The notes: generated by a model not told the origin, from the letters alone. 64,000 nt of DNA from Euptelea pleiosperma (GCA_035048495.1 CM068543.1:32675096-32739095); one strand, 5' to 3'; positions 1 through 14,100 are shown, counted from the first letter of the stretch. Made by a program: numbers and translations.

Positions 1-113
1 TTTTCCGTTAATTCCGTTATTTTTCCCTTTTTTTCGTTTTTGTCCCTGAGCGTTTTTTTGTTATAACGGAAAAAACAGTAACACCCCCTGTCCGTTATAC
101 CGTTTTAAGATCA
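1..113. mobile_element. hAT-like MITE, ATAACGG type, truncated by window edge
   Basis: The window opens inside a copy of the repeat family described at 1299-1685. It shows the family's TTTTTCCGTTA tracts, a GTTATAACGG motif, the CAGTAAC...CCCCC...TCCGTTAT block and a degenerate TTTTAAGATC terminus. The other end lies outside the window, so length and target duplication cannot be read. Confidence 0.6.
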
Positions 114-244
114 ACTTGCTGAAGAAATCTACCCTATTTGATATCCATGTTGAGAAGAACATCATCACCAAAAATTAGCCCTTAACTCATCGATATGTGG
201 GCCCCCCATCCATTAGTCATTATAATATCCTATATATATATAGT

Positions 245-935
245 CAGGATCGGGGGACAACAAATTCATACAATATTTTTGACAATAATTTTGGCACAGT
301 GCAATGTACAAATTAGAAATCTTGGAATGGGGTAATTTTTGTCGAGGATGATCTCTATAGTGAGGAGATCATCTTCACAAAAATTCAAATCAATCCAATA
401 TTTGTAGATAGATTTACAATGATTACGTCTATTCCTAATCCTAAATGGAATGTAACGACGTAGGGATCCATATGTAAACATAGTATCTATTTACAGGCTC
501 GAATGACCCCTTCTCATAATGTGAATGTACATAACCCTATTCCGGTCTGGTCTGGTATGGCAATAAACTTATAATCATAGAATCGACTTGATCATTAGAT
601 TATAAGTTCATAACCCAAGCCCATTCCCATTTTTGGCAGAACAGATCTACTAATTCTTTGATTCCAACCCGTGTGGCGACATGGGGGTGCAAGAAGGAAA
701 GAGAAAGATGGGGTTTCTATCGCTTTTGGCATAGTGGGCCCCCAGTGGAAGGTTAACTTGAAAACCACATTTGGTGGGGTTAGAAATTTCAGAATGTGCT
801 GATTTTTTGTAGGGGTTATCTATATGATGAGGAGATCATCCTTACCAAAAATCATCTATTGATTCATCTTCCATGTGGGAATGCCAAAATTGTTGTCAAA
901 AATGTTGTATGAAATTGTTGTCCCCCGATCCTGAC
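245..935. mobile_element. Long foldback element, GTCAGGATCGGGGGACAAC termini
   Basis: The left end begins GTCAGGATCGGGGGACAAC and the right end finishes with the reverse complement, GTTGTCCCCCGATCCTGAC. Behind these, the arms stay complementary for roughly 100 bases, including the block around TTGACAATAATTTTGGCA. There is no coding capacity. The inner part repeats a motif about turning 'gaggagatcatc' that also occurs near 49870 and at 54375-54712. No clear target duplication was found (TATA on the left, CCAA on the right), so the superfamily is unassigned. Confidence 0.6.
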
Positions 936-1298
936 CCAATCAATACCCATGTATGGGTACCTCCGAATCCCATATTCCTCCCTACTTCTTGCAAACCAAA
1001 TGTAGCTTAAATGAAAAGTAGTTATTGCGCTAGGTAATTAAATTTACAATTAAAATTAGCATTGAATTCATTAACCACACATCCTAGGGCTAGAGCCAAA
1101 AAGCCAACATTAGGGCTCCAAAGGGCCAGCCGAGATCTGTCCAAGCCGGTACAAAACAAGTAGTTAATCCAGGACTGGCCTGGCCCATGACAGGCCAAGA
1201 ATAGGTATAAGAGGTTGCGTCTTTATAAATTTGCTGGGCTTATGCTTTTTTTTTTTTTTTCTAAATCTAGGCCCAACCTTAGCCAAGATAGTTATAAT
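936..1298. other. Intergenic, GGCCTGGCCC-rich repeat remnant
   Basis: No gene seen. The segment around 1085-1275 is rich in GGCC/GGCCTGG motifs and matches in style the segments at 1740-1900, 44285-44590 and 60300-60540. It looks like a decayed member of a dispersed element, with a T-run at about 1245. Confidence 0.35.
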
Positions 1299-1685
1299 AA
1301 TGGTTTAAAAAACCGGCCGTAATAACGGATTCTGACCCCACCCTGTTACGTTATGTACCGTTTTAATGCCCAGAAAATAACGGCCGTTTTTTTTTGTTAT
1401 AATGGCCATTTTTTTACGGCCATTTCTTTTGAATATAATGGCTGTTTAATGAAAATAATAACCATTACTTTTAAAAATTGTTAAAAATAACGCCCGCCAT
1501 TTCCATTATTTTCTGTTATAAATTTATTGGAAATTTGGAATTCAAATTTGAAATTTTAGTGCCATTTTCTTCAGTAATTTTCCCATTTTTCCTCTTATAT
1601 GTTGCAATCCGTTATAGTGGAAAAAACAGTAACCCCTCCAGTCCGTTATACCGTTATAATGGCAAATGGCAACTTTTAAACCTTG
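1299..1685. mobile_element. hAT-like MITE, ATAACGG type, with 8-bp TSD
   Basis: This 387-bp non-autonomous element has inverted ends AATGGTTTAAAA...TTTTAAACCTTG. Flanking it is an exact 8-bp duplication, GTTATAAT, at 1291-1298 and 1686-1693. Inside are repeated TAACGG/CCGTTA motifs and an AATTCAAATTTGAAATTT palindrome shared by all family members. The 8-bp duplication plus CAWGG...CCWTG-type ends elsewhere in the family point to the hAT superfamily. It encodes no transposase. Confidence 0.7.
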
Positions 1686-2106
1686 GTTATAATGTGCACC
1701 TTTGGATTTGAGCAGGGGCTTAAGCTTTTTTTTTTTTTTTAATTTTTTTATCTTAAACCCAAGCTCGGCTCAAATTGTTCATTGAGCCTTAAAAGCAAGT
1801 CAAAGCCTTTCTTAATGGGCCTACTTAAACACCCCAAACCCGGACATATAGCAATCTAGGCCTGAGAGCCCATCAGAGTAGAACCGCCCCGCCCCGCCCG
1901 CCCATTAACAGTCCTGGGTCCTACCGTTACCAGCGTAACATCGTTAGTTACAGCTTGAAACAGAGTAACAGAAGAAACGAGAAAACCAGACCATTCAAAT
2001 CCTACAAGTGCGCAAGCTTCATTTCCCTTCTTCCATTGCTGTCATCTCCCATCTCCCTCCCTTCACAACCCTTCTTTTGTTTTTCTCTTCTTCTTTTCTA
2101 GGGTTT

Positions 2107-2134
2107 ATCTCTCTCTCTCTCTCTCTCTCTCTCC
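2107..2134 (+). repeat. (TC)n microsatellite in 5' leader
   Basis: About 14 TC dinucleotides lie 55-85 bases before the start codon of the methyltransferase gene. Such pyrimidine patches are common around plant transcription starts, so this is probably in the core promoter or 5' UTR. Confidence 0.8.
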
Positions 2135-2189
2135 TTCGTAGGGTTTCTGCTTCACTTTCTGTCTGCTTCCTCACCTTCGATTCTCGACG

Positions 2190-5100
2190 ATGGCCGGAAT
2201 TCGATGGCCGCCAGAAGATTCCGAGATTTCTCATGCGCGCGTTGCGAGCACCGCCGACCTGATTTCCGACGACGATCGCTCAGTCGCTGCAGATTCTTGG
2301 TCGATAAAGAGCGATTACGGCAGCACCTTGGATGACGAGCAGCGGCATGTTGACGCCTCTGATTCCCTCCCCTCCGGCGCTTGTGGAGCTGCATCCGATT
2401 ACAGGTAGGCGTCTCATTATATATGCGGATTAATTTCCTTTTTCTTATTTTTGTTGTTTGTTTGAGTTTACTTTTAAAATTCGGATAAAAACAGAAATGT
2501 GATGCCCTTGATTGGATTTTAAGGTAGTTTTCGGACGCCATTCTGTTTTTTCGATACTTTTTAATCCTCGGAGTCGATTTATACTTCCAAATCAATGGCT
2601 TGTATTGCATGAGAAAAACTTCTATAAGGACTTGATAGAATGCATACTGTTGGGCTTTCGAATTTAAGGTTTGGGCACTCCTGTCACCCTTGCATATTCT
2701 AGTGTGAAAAAATGCAATGTGGGGCAGCTCTGTGGTTTGTAGCTATAAAAATTCAGATAGTAAAATCCCATTCTTTTGATCTTGGCTTCACACTTGAGTT
2801 CCATTTGAGAAAATTCTGTTCAACTTTGTTACTCACGCGATTGTGGTAATGATACTGTTCTACATAAGTGATCTATGACTAGGAAAGACGGTGATCAGTT
2901 TGAAGCTTATATGGAGTGTTTAAGTTGTTTAAAAATGTAATAGAGGTTAATTAATACAGTTTTTAGATATTGATCCATGTTCGTATTAAAAATTAATAGA
3001 CAATTGCATGGTCCTTTATTATGTTTTGAGTTTTTTTTTTTTCGCGTGGAACAGTTCTGACAAGGAGGAGCCAGATGCTGAAGTGGAACCATCATTACTG
3101 TTGGGTTTACAGAGCTACTGGGATGCAACATACACAGATGAATTGGCAAATTTTAATGACCATGGACATGCCAGTGAAGTTTGGTACGTTCTGCTTGTTT
3201 GTCATAACCACTATGAGACATTTTGATTGGCACAATTGTTCTATTTATTCTTGTTGAGGCAATGTGGACCCATGGGTAAATAACTGCTCTTTCACTCTTT
3301 CATTTATTCTTTTCCAATGTATAATTCTCTATCAGATATTTCCTTTTACTTCTCTTCTTTCTAGTTCCTCCTACATGATATAGAAGCATGATGTGTCAGA
3401 GAAAAAGAAAAAGGATATTATTGAACCTTTGCCTTCGTTTGTGTATCTTATGTCATTTATCGTCTATGCAATTGATTTGATCAAGAGCATAACAATAGTT
3501 CATAAATAAAATCAATCTTAATGCCGTTCAAAAGGGTAAAAGTTTCTTTTGGCCTACATTGCTCAATCTAAACCCATAAGCTTATGACATATAAAACTAT
3601 TGGGGAATTGGAAATCAAACCTCAGATTGTTCTGAAAGCCTTTTTCTTGCCTCCACCCGAAGATCCAGTTGGAATCACTTTCAGCTATTTTTTTTTGACA
3701 AGTGTAGCAGCTCTCATATCCAGCCTTTAAGCTAATTGAACCATACTGTCTTTGCCAACGACCTGCATTGACTGATAATAACATGAAAGCATGGGGATAT
3801 GTTTGCAGGTTCAAATGCCTCATCTCGTAGACATGCCTTTGGTATTTGTTGACATAGTGAACTTAGTCTTTTTGGACAATGATGGTCCTCATCATGTTGG
3901 CACTATGGCAATTGACCTGGATATGGCCTTTGATGGAAATATTGCCTTTAAATAAAAAAATTTGCACCTTCCAAACAGGCGTCTAAAATAAATAAATTTG
4001 TGATTCTGCACCTTCCAACCGATAAATAAATGAATTGCATAGGCTTCATCTAGGCATCACCTCGAAAGGAACCTTCATTGCCTAGACATTGCCTAACGCT
4101 TTTGACTGCACCGATGATTCATAATTATTAATTAGTTTTTATACATTTTTAAGTTTTTTTATTATTATTTTTATATATTTCTAAGTACAAAAATTAAGAG
4201 ATTATTTTGTGGAAATGGAAATATTCTAGTAATACGTTGCTTCAGTCTTATAGAAATGGAAATATTTTGGTGTATTTTGAGGAAATATATCGAAATTTAA
4301 TACCTGCTTTAGTCTTATTAATGGAGCTCTAGAAGAATATTTTCAAAAATCCCAATCAAGAATCTTCCGGTGAACTTTTACTTTTGAAGGAGGAATGGGA
4401 AGGTGGGTGGTGCTCAATTTTCTTAAAAAGGTGTGTTGCTGAGTATTGTATCTAAATGCTATTTAGGGTATTGTAGAGACTTTTATTCCTTTAGAGAAGG
4501 AGCAATGTCTGTGGAAATGGGACTCTTAAAGAAGTTTCTTTGTTAAATACACTTCTGAGATTCTTTTAGGTTTTTCAGAAGAAATATCATCGGTGGAGAA
4601 GATTTGAGGGAACAGTAATTCTTCTAAGGTTGAAACCATCTCTTGGACAGTTGTGCTTGATACGTTTATGACGATTGACTACTTTAGTCATAGAAGACAA
4701 ACAATTCCTAATTGTTGTCTTATGTGCAAGAAAGATGAAGAGAGAAAAAACCATATGTTTTACATTGTGAGGTCGCAAGGAGCATTTGGTACTATTTCTT
4801 AGGCCTATTTGGGGTGTCTTGGGATTTCCAAGGGATGTGACTTATTTAGGGTGGTGTTATAGACTATGTGGAGGTAGAGGCAAGATTATTTGGAAGATCA
4901 TGTTGTAATCTTGGATCGTAACCAGAATAAGAGATTAGGGTTAGAGATGGAAGAGAGGAGAGGAGAAGAGAATTGGGGGAAGAGGAGAAATCGTGTAGAG
5001 CTTAGAATAGCCTACACGATTTCACCCAATATATATATTAAGTGAAGTTTTACAATATTACAAGGGCCCCCTGTAGAATATAAGATATTACAAGTAGGTC

Positions 5101-8100
5101 CCTGACAACACTCCCCCTCAAGCTGGTGCGAAGATATCTATCATACCCAGCTTGGATAACAGGTGCTCTAAGATCCCTTTAGTAACACCTTTAGTTAACA
5201 CATCTGCAACTTGATCAGCAGTATGGACACACGGTGTGCAAATAAGTCCCTGACCAAGTTTCTCTTTGATGAAGTGACGGTCTACTTCAATGTGCTTTGT
5301 CCTGTCGTGTTGAACTGGATTATGAGCAATGCTGATGGCTGCTTTATTGTCACAATACAGTTGCATAGACCCTTTGACAGGATATCCGAGCTCACTGAGC
5401 ATAGTCTTCAACCATAGAAGCTTACATACACCATGAGCCATAGAACGGTACTCTGCTTCGGCACTGGAGCGGGCGACAACTGGTTGCTTCTTGCTGCGCC
5501 AAGACACCAGATTACTTCCCACATACGTGCAGTACCCTGATGTGGAACGTCTGTCAGTGACTGAACCTGCCCAGTCAGCGTCTGTATAAGCTTCAACTCG
5601 CAGGTGTCCATTCTTACTAAACAGGAGACCCTTCCCTGGAGCCCCCTTAAGATAACGTAACACTCGGTGTACTGCCTCAAGATGTGGAGAGCGAGGGGCA
5701 TGCATGAACTGACTGATGACACTGACTGCGTATGCAATATCTGGTCGTGTCAGCGAAAGGTAGATGAGACGCCCAACAAGTCTCTGGAACTGGCCTGCAT
5801 CAGCAATGGGATCCCCATCAACAGGATTCAGCCGATGTTGCTGCTCTATAGGCGTATCGGCTGGTTTAGCTCCCAAGTTTCCTGACTCTCGAAGGAGATC
5901 AAGTACATACTTTCTCTGTGAGATAAATACACCTTGCTTTGACCTAGCAACCTCAATGCCCAGAAAGTATCTCAAAGTTCCCAGATCCTTGATTTCGAAC
6001 TCTGTGCCAAGGTATTTTTTCAATCTACAAACCTCATCTGGGTCATCTCCTGTGACCACAATATCATCCACATATACAATAAGAACAGTAAGACGACCTT
6101 GACTTCTCTTAATGAAGAGATGTGGTCTGCCTGACTCTGCGAGTAGCCAATCTTCTTGACTGCGGAACTAAACCTCTCGAACCAAGCCCTTGGTGACTGT
6201 TTAAGCCCATACAAGGCTTTCTTCAGTCTGCATACAAGTTCCTTACTCCCAGTCGGACTGAACCCCGGAGGACCTGTCATGTAGACCTCTTCCTCTAGAT
6301 CACCATGGAGGAAGGCATTCTTGACATCCAACTGGTGGAGGGGCCAAGAAAAGTTTGCCGCGAGAGATAACAGAACTCGAACTGAGTTCATCTTGGCCAC
6401 TGGAGCAAACGTCTCCTGGTAGTCAATCCCATAAGTCTGTGTGTACCCTTTTGCAACGAGACGGGCCTTGTACCTGTCGATGCTTCCATCTGCTTTGTAT
6501 TTCACTGTATATACCCACTTGCACCCCACGGGTTTCTTTCCTCTAGGCAATGGAACCAAATCCCAAGTACCATTCTTTTCTAGAGCTGTCATCTCCTCTA
6601 GCATGGCTGCTTTCCATTGAGGCTGGCTGAGGGCATCTGAGACACCGGATGGCAGAGCGATACTGGATAGGGAAGTAGCAAATGCCCTGTAGGATGGTGA
6701 GAGCTGTTGATAGGAAACAAAGTGAGAGATAGGGTGCTTGGTAACACAGTTCCGAACACCCTTCCGATGAGCAATAGGTACATCAATGTCTATGGGAAGG
6801 ATAGTAGGAGCAACAGACATATCATCATGAGGATCACTCAGGACACGATTACCTGGATCGAGTTGGATTTCCTGGCAGTGAGCTTGCATGGTGGACTGTT
6901 TCTCTTTTTGACGTCGTCTGGCATATGTCTTCAGCTGCGGATCCTGTGGCACAGTGTCAGTAGGAGATAAGGACAAGGGTACAGGAGACTCATCAAGCAA
7001 ATCAAGGGGTACTGGTTGAGGAATCTCCCCCTGTGGAGGTATCGGACTCTCGTCAATACTCCCAAGCTCCCCCTGAAGAGAAGTCCGATCAACTGAGAAG
7101 AAGGGAAGACTCTCAAAAAATGTAACGTCTAGAGAAACAAACCGACGACGGGTAGAGGGATGGAAACACCGATATCCCTTCTGAGTGGACGAATAGCCAA
7201 GGAACACACATCGGACGGCTTTCGGATCTAACTTGTCCTTCCTGTGATGGGCGTGAACATAGCAAACACAACCAAAGACCTTAGGTGGAATGGAGAACAT
7301 AGGACAGGAATGAAACATGAGTGAAAGGGGAGACTTTGACCCCAAGACACGAGAGGGCATCCGATTTATCAAGTAGGATGCCGTCAACACAGCGTCAGCC
7401 CAATAACCCTTGGGTACCCGAGTACCAAGAAGAAGTGCCCTAGCAACCTCCAGGACGTGGCGATGTTTTCGCTCGGCAGTCCCATTTTGTTGAGGTGTAT
7501 CGGCACATGAAGTCTGATGAAGAATTCCATGCTCTTCAAAGTAGGAGGCAAGGCCACTGTACATGTATTCCCCCCCATTGTCAGTGCGTAGGACTTTTAG
7601 GGTGGTGCCCAATTGATTGCACACCATTTTATGGAAGGTCTGAAAGATAGTATGCACCTCATTTTTTGATTTCATAAGGTAGATCCAAGTGTAACGGCTG
7701 TAGTCATCCACAAAAACCACAAAGTAGCGAAAACCAAAGATAGAAGTGGTGGGATTGGGTCCCCAAACATCAGAGTGCACAAGCTGTAAAGGAAACGTAC
7801 TTTTTTTATTACTGGTCGGAAAAGACACCCGACATTGTTTTGCAAGTACATAAGTTTCACAGTTGAACTCAAAAAATGGAATAGACGCAAACTGAGGTAA
7901 CAGACTCTTCATGACTGAAAGCGGTAAATGACCTAGCCAGTTATGCCATCGCATTAACAGGTCTTTATTAACGCTAGAACTACTGACATTGGCACTAGAC
8001 TGATGTGCAACAGAATATGAAGTCGGCTGGCTATCGAGTAGGTACAATCCACCATCCTCACGACCACTGCCAATCATCCACCTCGTCTCCAAGTCCTGAA

Positions 8101-11100
8101 AAACACAGTGAGTAGGAAAAAAGGTAACACTGCAGTTTAGGCTCTTAGTAAGATGGCCAACAGAAAGCAGGTTAGTGGTGAATTTAGGAACATGAAGTAC
8201 AGAGGATAAAGACAAAGTAGGTGTGGCAGAGATAGTGCCCTTCCTTGAGATAGAGGAGAAGGTGCCATCGGCCACACGGACCTTGTCCTTACCCGAGCAG
8301 ATATTATAGGTGGAGAAAAGGGATGGCATACCAGTCATATGATCGGAGGCACCAGAATCAATGATCCAAGAAGGACCAATGGGTGCCGTAGACACATGGT
8401 GGGCTGAATGGGATGTACCTGTCTGAGCAAAGGATGATGTAGGTGGGGAAGGGCCATCGAGCTGAGTAAGTAATTGTCGAAGCCTGTCAATGTCCATGCT
8501 AGAGAAGGTGTTGGACTGCCCAGAGGAAGGGGTCACATCAGAGGAATCTTGACTGGTGGCATGAGCAGCTGAGGTTCCATGTTTGCTACCAGAGGGCTTC
8601 TTTGAGGAGCCTTGCTTCCCCCCAGAGAACTGTGCGGGACGACCATGAAGACTCCAGCAGGTCTCCCGAGTGTGGCGACGCTTGCCATAGTGATCACATC
8701 TGAGTCGATCACGATCATCAAGATCCCCATCCTTCTTGGATGTGGGTTTGCTCAATTTCTGAGTGGCCAAGGCAGACTTCTCAGATAAAGGAACATCAGC
8801 ATCTGTCTTAGAGCTCATGGCTCTCCTCCTGCTATCCTTGCTCTGGATGTAGGAGTAGACCTGTGCAATAGTCGACGGCGGTGGATCTCTACCCAAGATG
8901 TTTGCTCGAACCTGTTCATAGCTCTGGTTCAAGCCGCCAAGAAACTCGAATATGCGTCCGCGCACAATCATCTTCCGGAACTCCGTAGCATCCTTGGTAC
9001 ATGCAGGGGTGTAGGTCTGGTAGTGATCTACCTCTTCCCACTTGCTGCGTAACGCAGCGTAGTATGATCCCAAAGGAAGATCGCCTTGCTTCAGATGTGC
9101 TATCTCCTGCTGAAGTTCATACATCCTAGCAAAATTCCCATCTTGGGAGTAGGTCTGAGATGCAGTGTCCCATATATCCTTGGCAGTCGGGAGAAAGAGG
9201 AAGCCTGTGCTGATCGATGGATGCATTGAGTGAAGCAGCCATGACATGACCATTGAGTTTTCCGCTTCCCACTTCTCAAACGCAGCATCGGAGGAATCAG
9301 GTGCAGTGACGCGTCCAGTGATATAGCCGGCTTTGCCTCGTCCGGTGATGTACATCTTGGCAGATTGAGACCATGCGAGGTAGTTGGTCCCGTCGAGTTT
9401 CACCGTAGTGATCTGTAGGCCTGGGCTGTGATCACCATGACTTCCCAGACTGGGTGGGGCAACAATAATCTCTGACTTGGCAGAAGATGACTCCTCAGAT
9501 GTACTCATGGTAGTAGAGAAGACTTTTCTGATAAGAAATCACCCGAACTGCTGCTGCGGAGGTGTAAATCACCTTCTTTTTATTTTTAAAGCCTCCTGCG
9601 AGCAACGCGAGCAGGATTCAGGCCTTTTTGGAACAACTCCTTTATAGATTTTCTATTGGAGAAAAAATCACCCGCGGGAAACTTGTGAATGGTTCCGAGG
9701 ACCTAAAAAAGGTTCCTGGATAGGTGCTGTAGCACTAGAGAGAGGTTCTGGACACCTCTGAGACCTGCGGCTAGGTCCAGAGGGTCTTCTCTGACCTTTT
9801 GGAAGGGGCGGCTAGGCTTGGTGGCTCTTCTCCAGGCTTCTGGAGTGGGCGGCTATTCCTGATAGCTCTTCTCCAGGCTTCTGGAGTGGGCGGCTAGGCC
9901 TGGGAGAACCTCTCCAACCTTTTGGAGTGGGCGGCTAAGGTTTCAGACTCTTTTAAAGCCTGCGGCTATCCATGGGAGATGATCTCTTTCTTTGGAAAGC
10001 CCTTCACATCGAATTTCGCAATCCCTAGGGTTCTTCAGACCTCTAGGATTGAGCCATGGTTACATAACCATGCTCTGATACCATGTTGTAATCTTGGATC
10101 GTAACCAGAATAAGAGATTAGGGTTAGAGATGGAAGAGAGGGGAGGAGAAGAGAATTGGGGGAAGAGAAGAAATCGTGTAGAGCTTAGAATAGCCTACAC
10201 GATTTCACCCAATATATATATTAAGTGAAGTTTTACAACATTACAAGGGCCCCCTGTAGAATATAAGATATTACAAGTAGGTCCCTGACAACAGATCATA
10301 CCATACGCCTATTGTTGGGAGATGATGTGGAAGTAGAGAATTTTAAGAAATTTTCAAGACAAAAGTCGAAGTTAATGCACTATGCAGCTAATGATAGAAT
10401 GGGTTCTTGTGTAAAAGGATTTCGAAGGGATTAAGGTGGTGGATCTTCTATCCAGTTGGGATAATACATTTATTATACTGGGAGGAGGTTGGAGAAAGAA
10501 ATTTCTTCTTGGAAGTGCCTTAAGGGGGTTGCATAGAGCTTAATTTTGAAGATATTATGGCTGATTCACCGGGAGCGAGATGATCGATGGCGTGTTTTGG
10601 AATGCAAGGGGTGAATTCCCAAAATTATTTTTTGGCGGACTCTAATGAATCAGAGATTAAAGTTTACTTGGCCTCAGTGTTTCCAAGGACAACTTCGATG
10701 GGCCATTGGAGGTTGAAGGTGATTCGCTAAATGCAGTAAAGTGGGTGGAAGGGAGGAGGGAGAGCCCTTGAAGACTTGAACATGTAGTGGATCACATAAG
10801 GGAGGTAGATGCTGGACACTTATTTCTTGCACACTTTGGTAATGGCAAATGATGTTGCGGACTCATTAGCTAAAAATGTTGTAAATAAAACTTTTGTTAT
10901 ATAAGGAGTTTTCTAAATTAACTTTGTACAATTTTGTAATTGTAAATTCATTGTTATAGAAGGGAAAAAAACTCAGGATTCTCAGATATAGGATTTCAAT
11001 GTAGTCTACCTGTGATTTAGTGTCAGTTCAGTCGGTGTTAACTTTGATTTACTAAGTTAGGAAGCAGTGAATGTTCTTTCTGTTCAATTTGCACCATTAT

Positions 11101-14100
11101 TTTTCTATAAGCTACATCCAAAAGATAACATTTATTTTTCCTTATGACTCAGCTTTCCTTAGAAATTAATTTATCTGCTTTCTTTGTCTTTCTCTAGGTT
11201 TGGAGTTGAAGTCATGGACATTGTTGCATCTTGGACCAAAAACTTGTGCACCAACATTTCTCAAGGTCATATGCAGAATCTTGCTGATGATAGCTGCAAG
11301 TCAGAGTCAGAGTCATATGATTTGTCTACCTGGAGTGTGCTTGATATTGGAACTGGGAACGGTCTGCTTCTTCAAGAACTTGCAAAGCAAGGGTAATTTG
11401 AAGCTTTGCTAATAATTCTGTACTGTTTTCACTCCATGCAGCTAGCCCAAAACCCGGTGGCCATTTTTGTTGATTTATCTTGTTCAATGGATATCATTCT
11501 AACAGTAGCCCATTAAATGGTCAAACTTTTTATCATCAGCTGACTTTGCCAATTGAATGTCTGATCTAACTTCATTGGCTTTTTTTGGTGTGTGAATTTT
11601 AATGCTATTCATGATTCTTTTCTTCTTTTGCTTGATGTGAGTTGAGCTCTGAAAATCCTATCATCCTAAAAATAGCTCAAAGAAATTGTCTTACCAGTGT
11701 ATGCCTCATTTCAATTTATGGCATTATTTCTTCCTTGTCCAGTATAGTGAATTATACTGCTCCACTCAAAATCTAGATTTATCTGGGTGTAATTTGTCAG
11801 AAAAACCTAGATTGTTACAATGTACTGAATTTCTTGGTCTGCAAATGCAGATGCAAGTTTTGATGCCAATGCTTGTTGAGTAACTTGTCAATACTGATGA
11901 CTCATATTGAGCAAATTTGTGGTGTCTTCTACATTCAGGTTCTCTGATTTGACTGGAATTGATTATAGTGAAGGGGCAATTGAGCTTGCTCGAAGCCTTG
12001 CTGAACGTGGTGGATTCACCAATATTAACTTTTTGGTATGTCATATTTTTGTTATTATGCTGTTCACTTTTGTAATCCTTTTCTATTTTTTGCATCTTGT
12101 GGAAAAATGCTTTACGATTTGTATATGTTAAGATTTTTATGCAATAGAGTAGTTGCCATACTCAAAATAGAAGAGGTTTGTGCTTTATGCAGGTATCATA
12201 GTATTGGGCTGAACTTTTAATAAAATTATTTTTTTGATCTTTTGTTTTCTCTCAACTTTTGTGTCCGAAATTTTTAAAAATGGAGAACTTGTTCGAAAAA
12301 AAAATTTCTTGAATGAGGCTTTCTATTAATATAGTTTGCAGTTTTTTGGGTGACCCCAATCCAATTATTATTTGTTCTTTTCTGTCTCAGTGATGTTTTG
12401 AATTTTCAGGAAGAAAATAGCTGGATATGTTTAGCAGTTTGAATGTCTTAAATAGATCAGTAGGTTGATGGTGTGATGTAGTCATTGGAAGTTTTTACTA
12501 ATTGATGCAGTTCAGGTTCCTTTTGCATGGTAGGCATTAGTTTTCTTTTGCTTCTGAAGTTTAGACTTGTTACAGTTTGTTTAAAGAGATACTTATAAAC
12601 AAATCCTAGAGGATGGTGGAAGACTGCCATTCATATGCTGAATCTAAAAATTAATAGAAAGTTAAAAAATCACTTTTTTCTACTTGTAAATCGATCGATT
12701 GCTATCGCGAGAGAGAGAGAGAGAGAGAGATTTCCATGTGGATTTCCATTTATTGTTGGAGATTTCCATGTGGATTTCCATGTATTGTTGGAAAAGGATA
12801 TGATTAACTTCCACAATCTCCATGTATTGTTGGACAAGGATATGAAGTGTAACACATTAACTCCCACAATCCTATACTCCGCACATGCTATAGGCTGACA
12901 TGTCTGTACACTCTATACGTTGAGAAATATATTTTTTCAAATACTTTAGATCATCTTCAGAATAAAATATAGAAAGAATATATTTAGATAAGTTGAATAT
13001 AATTTAAAAGCATGAATTTATAAATAATTGCAGAAAAGAAAATAGTTGAATTAAAGATTTCTGTAGTAAAGTGTGTCGGCATGTGTCTGACACAAGTGAG
13101 TATGCTACAGTGGTGATGCTTGGACACCTCAGCATTCCCTGGGTACTCATATCCACGATATAATACCGATATTGATCTGGATACTCAACCATAACAAATC
13201 ACTTTTTTGGTGAACAAAAATATATAAATAGTATTTTGTAACAAATTTTACCTTAAAAATCTTCGCTATATTAGAAGTTCCATTACATTTGCGATGATGT
13301 TAATCCTACAAAAATGATACTTTTTTGGCATAAAATGTAAAAATGTCTAAACTACCCCTCATTAATGGCATAAAACGTAAATATTGCTAAAATTAGTTAA
13401 TGATGTACCAAAGTACCCTAATAAATTTTAACTCAATTCAAAAAAAGAAATAAAATAAATAAACTGGGATACCACTAAAACTGGCCTGCGTCAAGACCTT
13501 TACCTTAGGTTATATAGCAATAGAAACGTAATCACATGACTTAAAAACTCATATAACTCACTTAAGAGAAAGACCAAAATACTCTATTTCAGTAATATAT
13601 GATTGGTTAAACATTCAAGATAGGAAACAATCCCCGTTTAGGCCCATCTTCATAGAGCGAGATATCCTTCCCTGTTTAGAATTTTAGGAATTCCTCTAGC
13701 GCTCTTCTTGGGTATCATTCCAATTATCTTATGGTGAAATATCAGCATCAGATACTATGCATTTGAAGCCTGCTGTTTTATAGGACTGTGTTCTGGAATA
13801 TCTTCTGCATCAAGCCTTGACTTCAGGAATAACAATAATTAAGGTACAGTGAACTGTGTGACGGATTGCAACTTCCTCAAGGAATGCAGTTAACACTAAT
13901 ATCTGTTTGATGATAGGCCAATACATACTGTATCTTATAGCCATCTGAACCAGGAGCAGTTCAGAGGAATCCTTTGGACATGTTCTTTCGAAAGCCTTGT
14001 TATATAAGTAACTAGATTTGGAATAACACCCAACATTTTAGGTTCTTGAGTTTGTTCTTCCACTTTCATAAGATCATAAAGTTAATCAACTTCCAAGATC

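Larger units (their letters stand above)
4901..10293 (-). mobile_element. Ty1/Copia LTR retrotransposon, nearly intact
   Basis: A 5.4-kb element on the minus strand. It has 210-bp LTRs with TGTTG...CAACA ends and a 5-bp GATCA target duplication. A primer-binding site (TGGTATCAGAGCATGG on the minus strand) lies immediately inside the 5' LTR and fits initiator-Met tRNA. A polypurine tract (TTGAGGGGGAG) lies next to the 3' LTR. The two LTRs differ at three positions as read, so the insertion is recent. It sits in intron 2 of the methyltransferase gene, in the opposite orientation, inside an older LINE. One frameshift in the polyprotein (see 5118-9508) probably makes it non-autonomous. Confidence 0.95.

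Noticed and set aside
3563..3823. 86-codon minus-strand frame in intron 2
   Set aside because: No recognised family, AT-rich context, no start or splice support.
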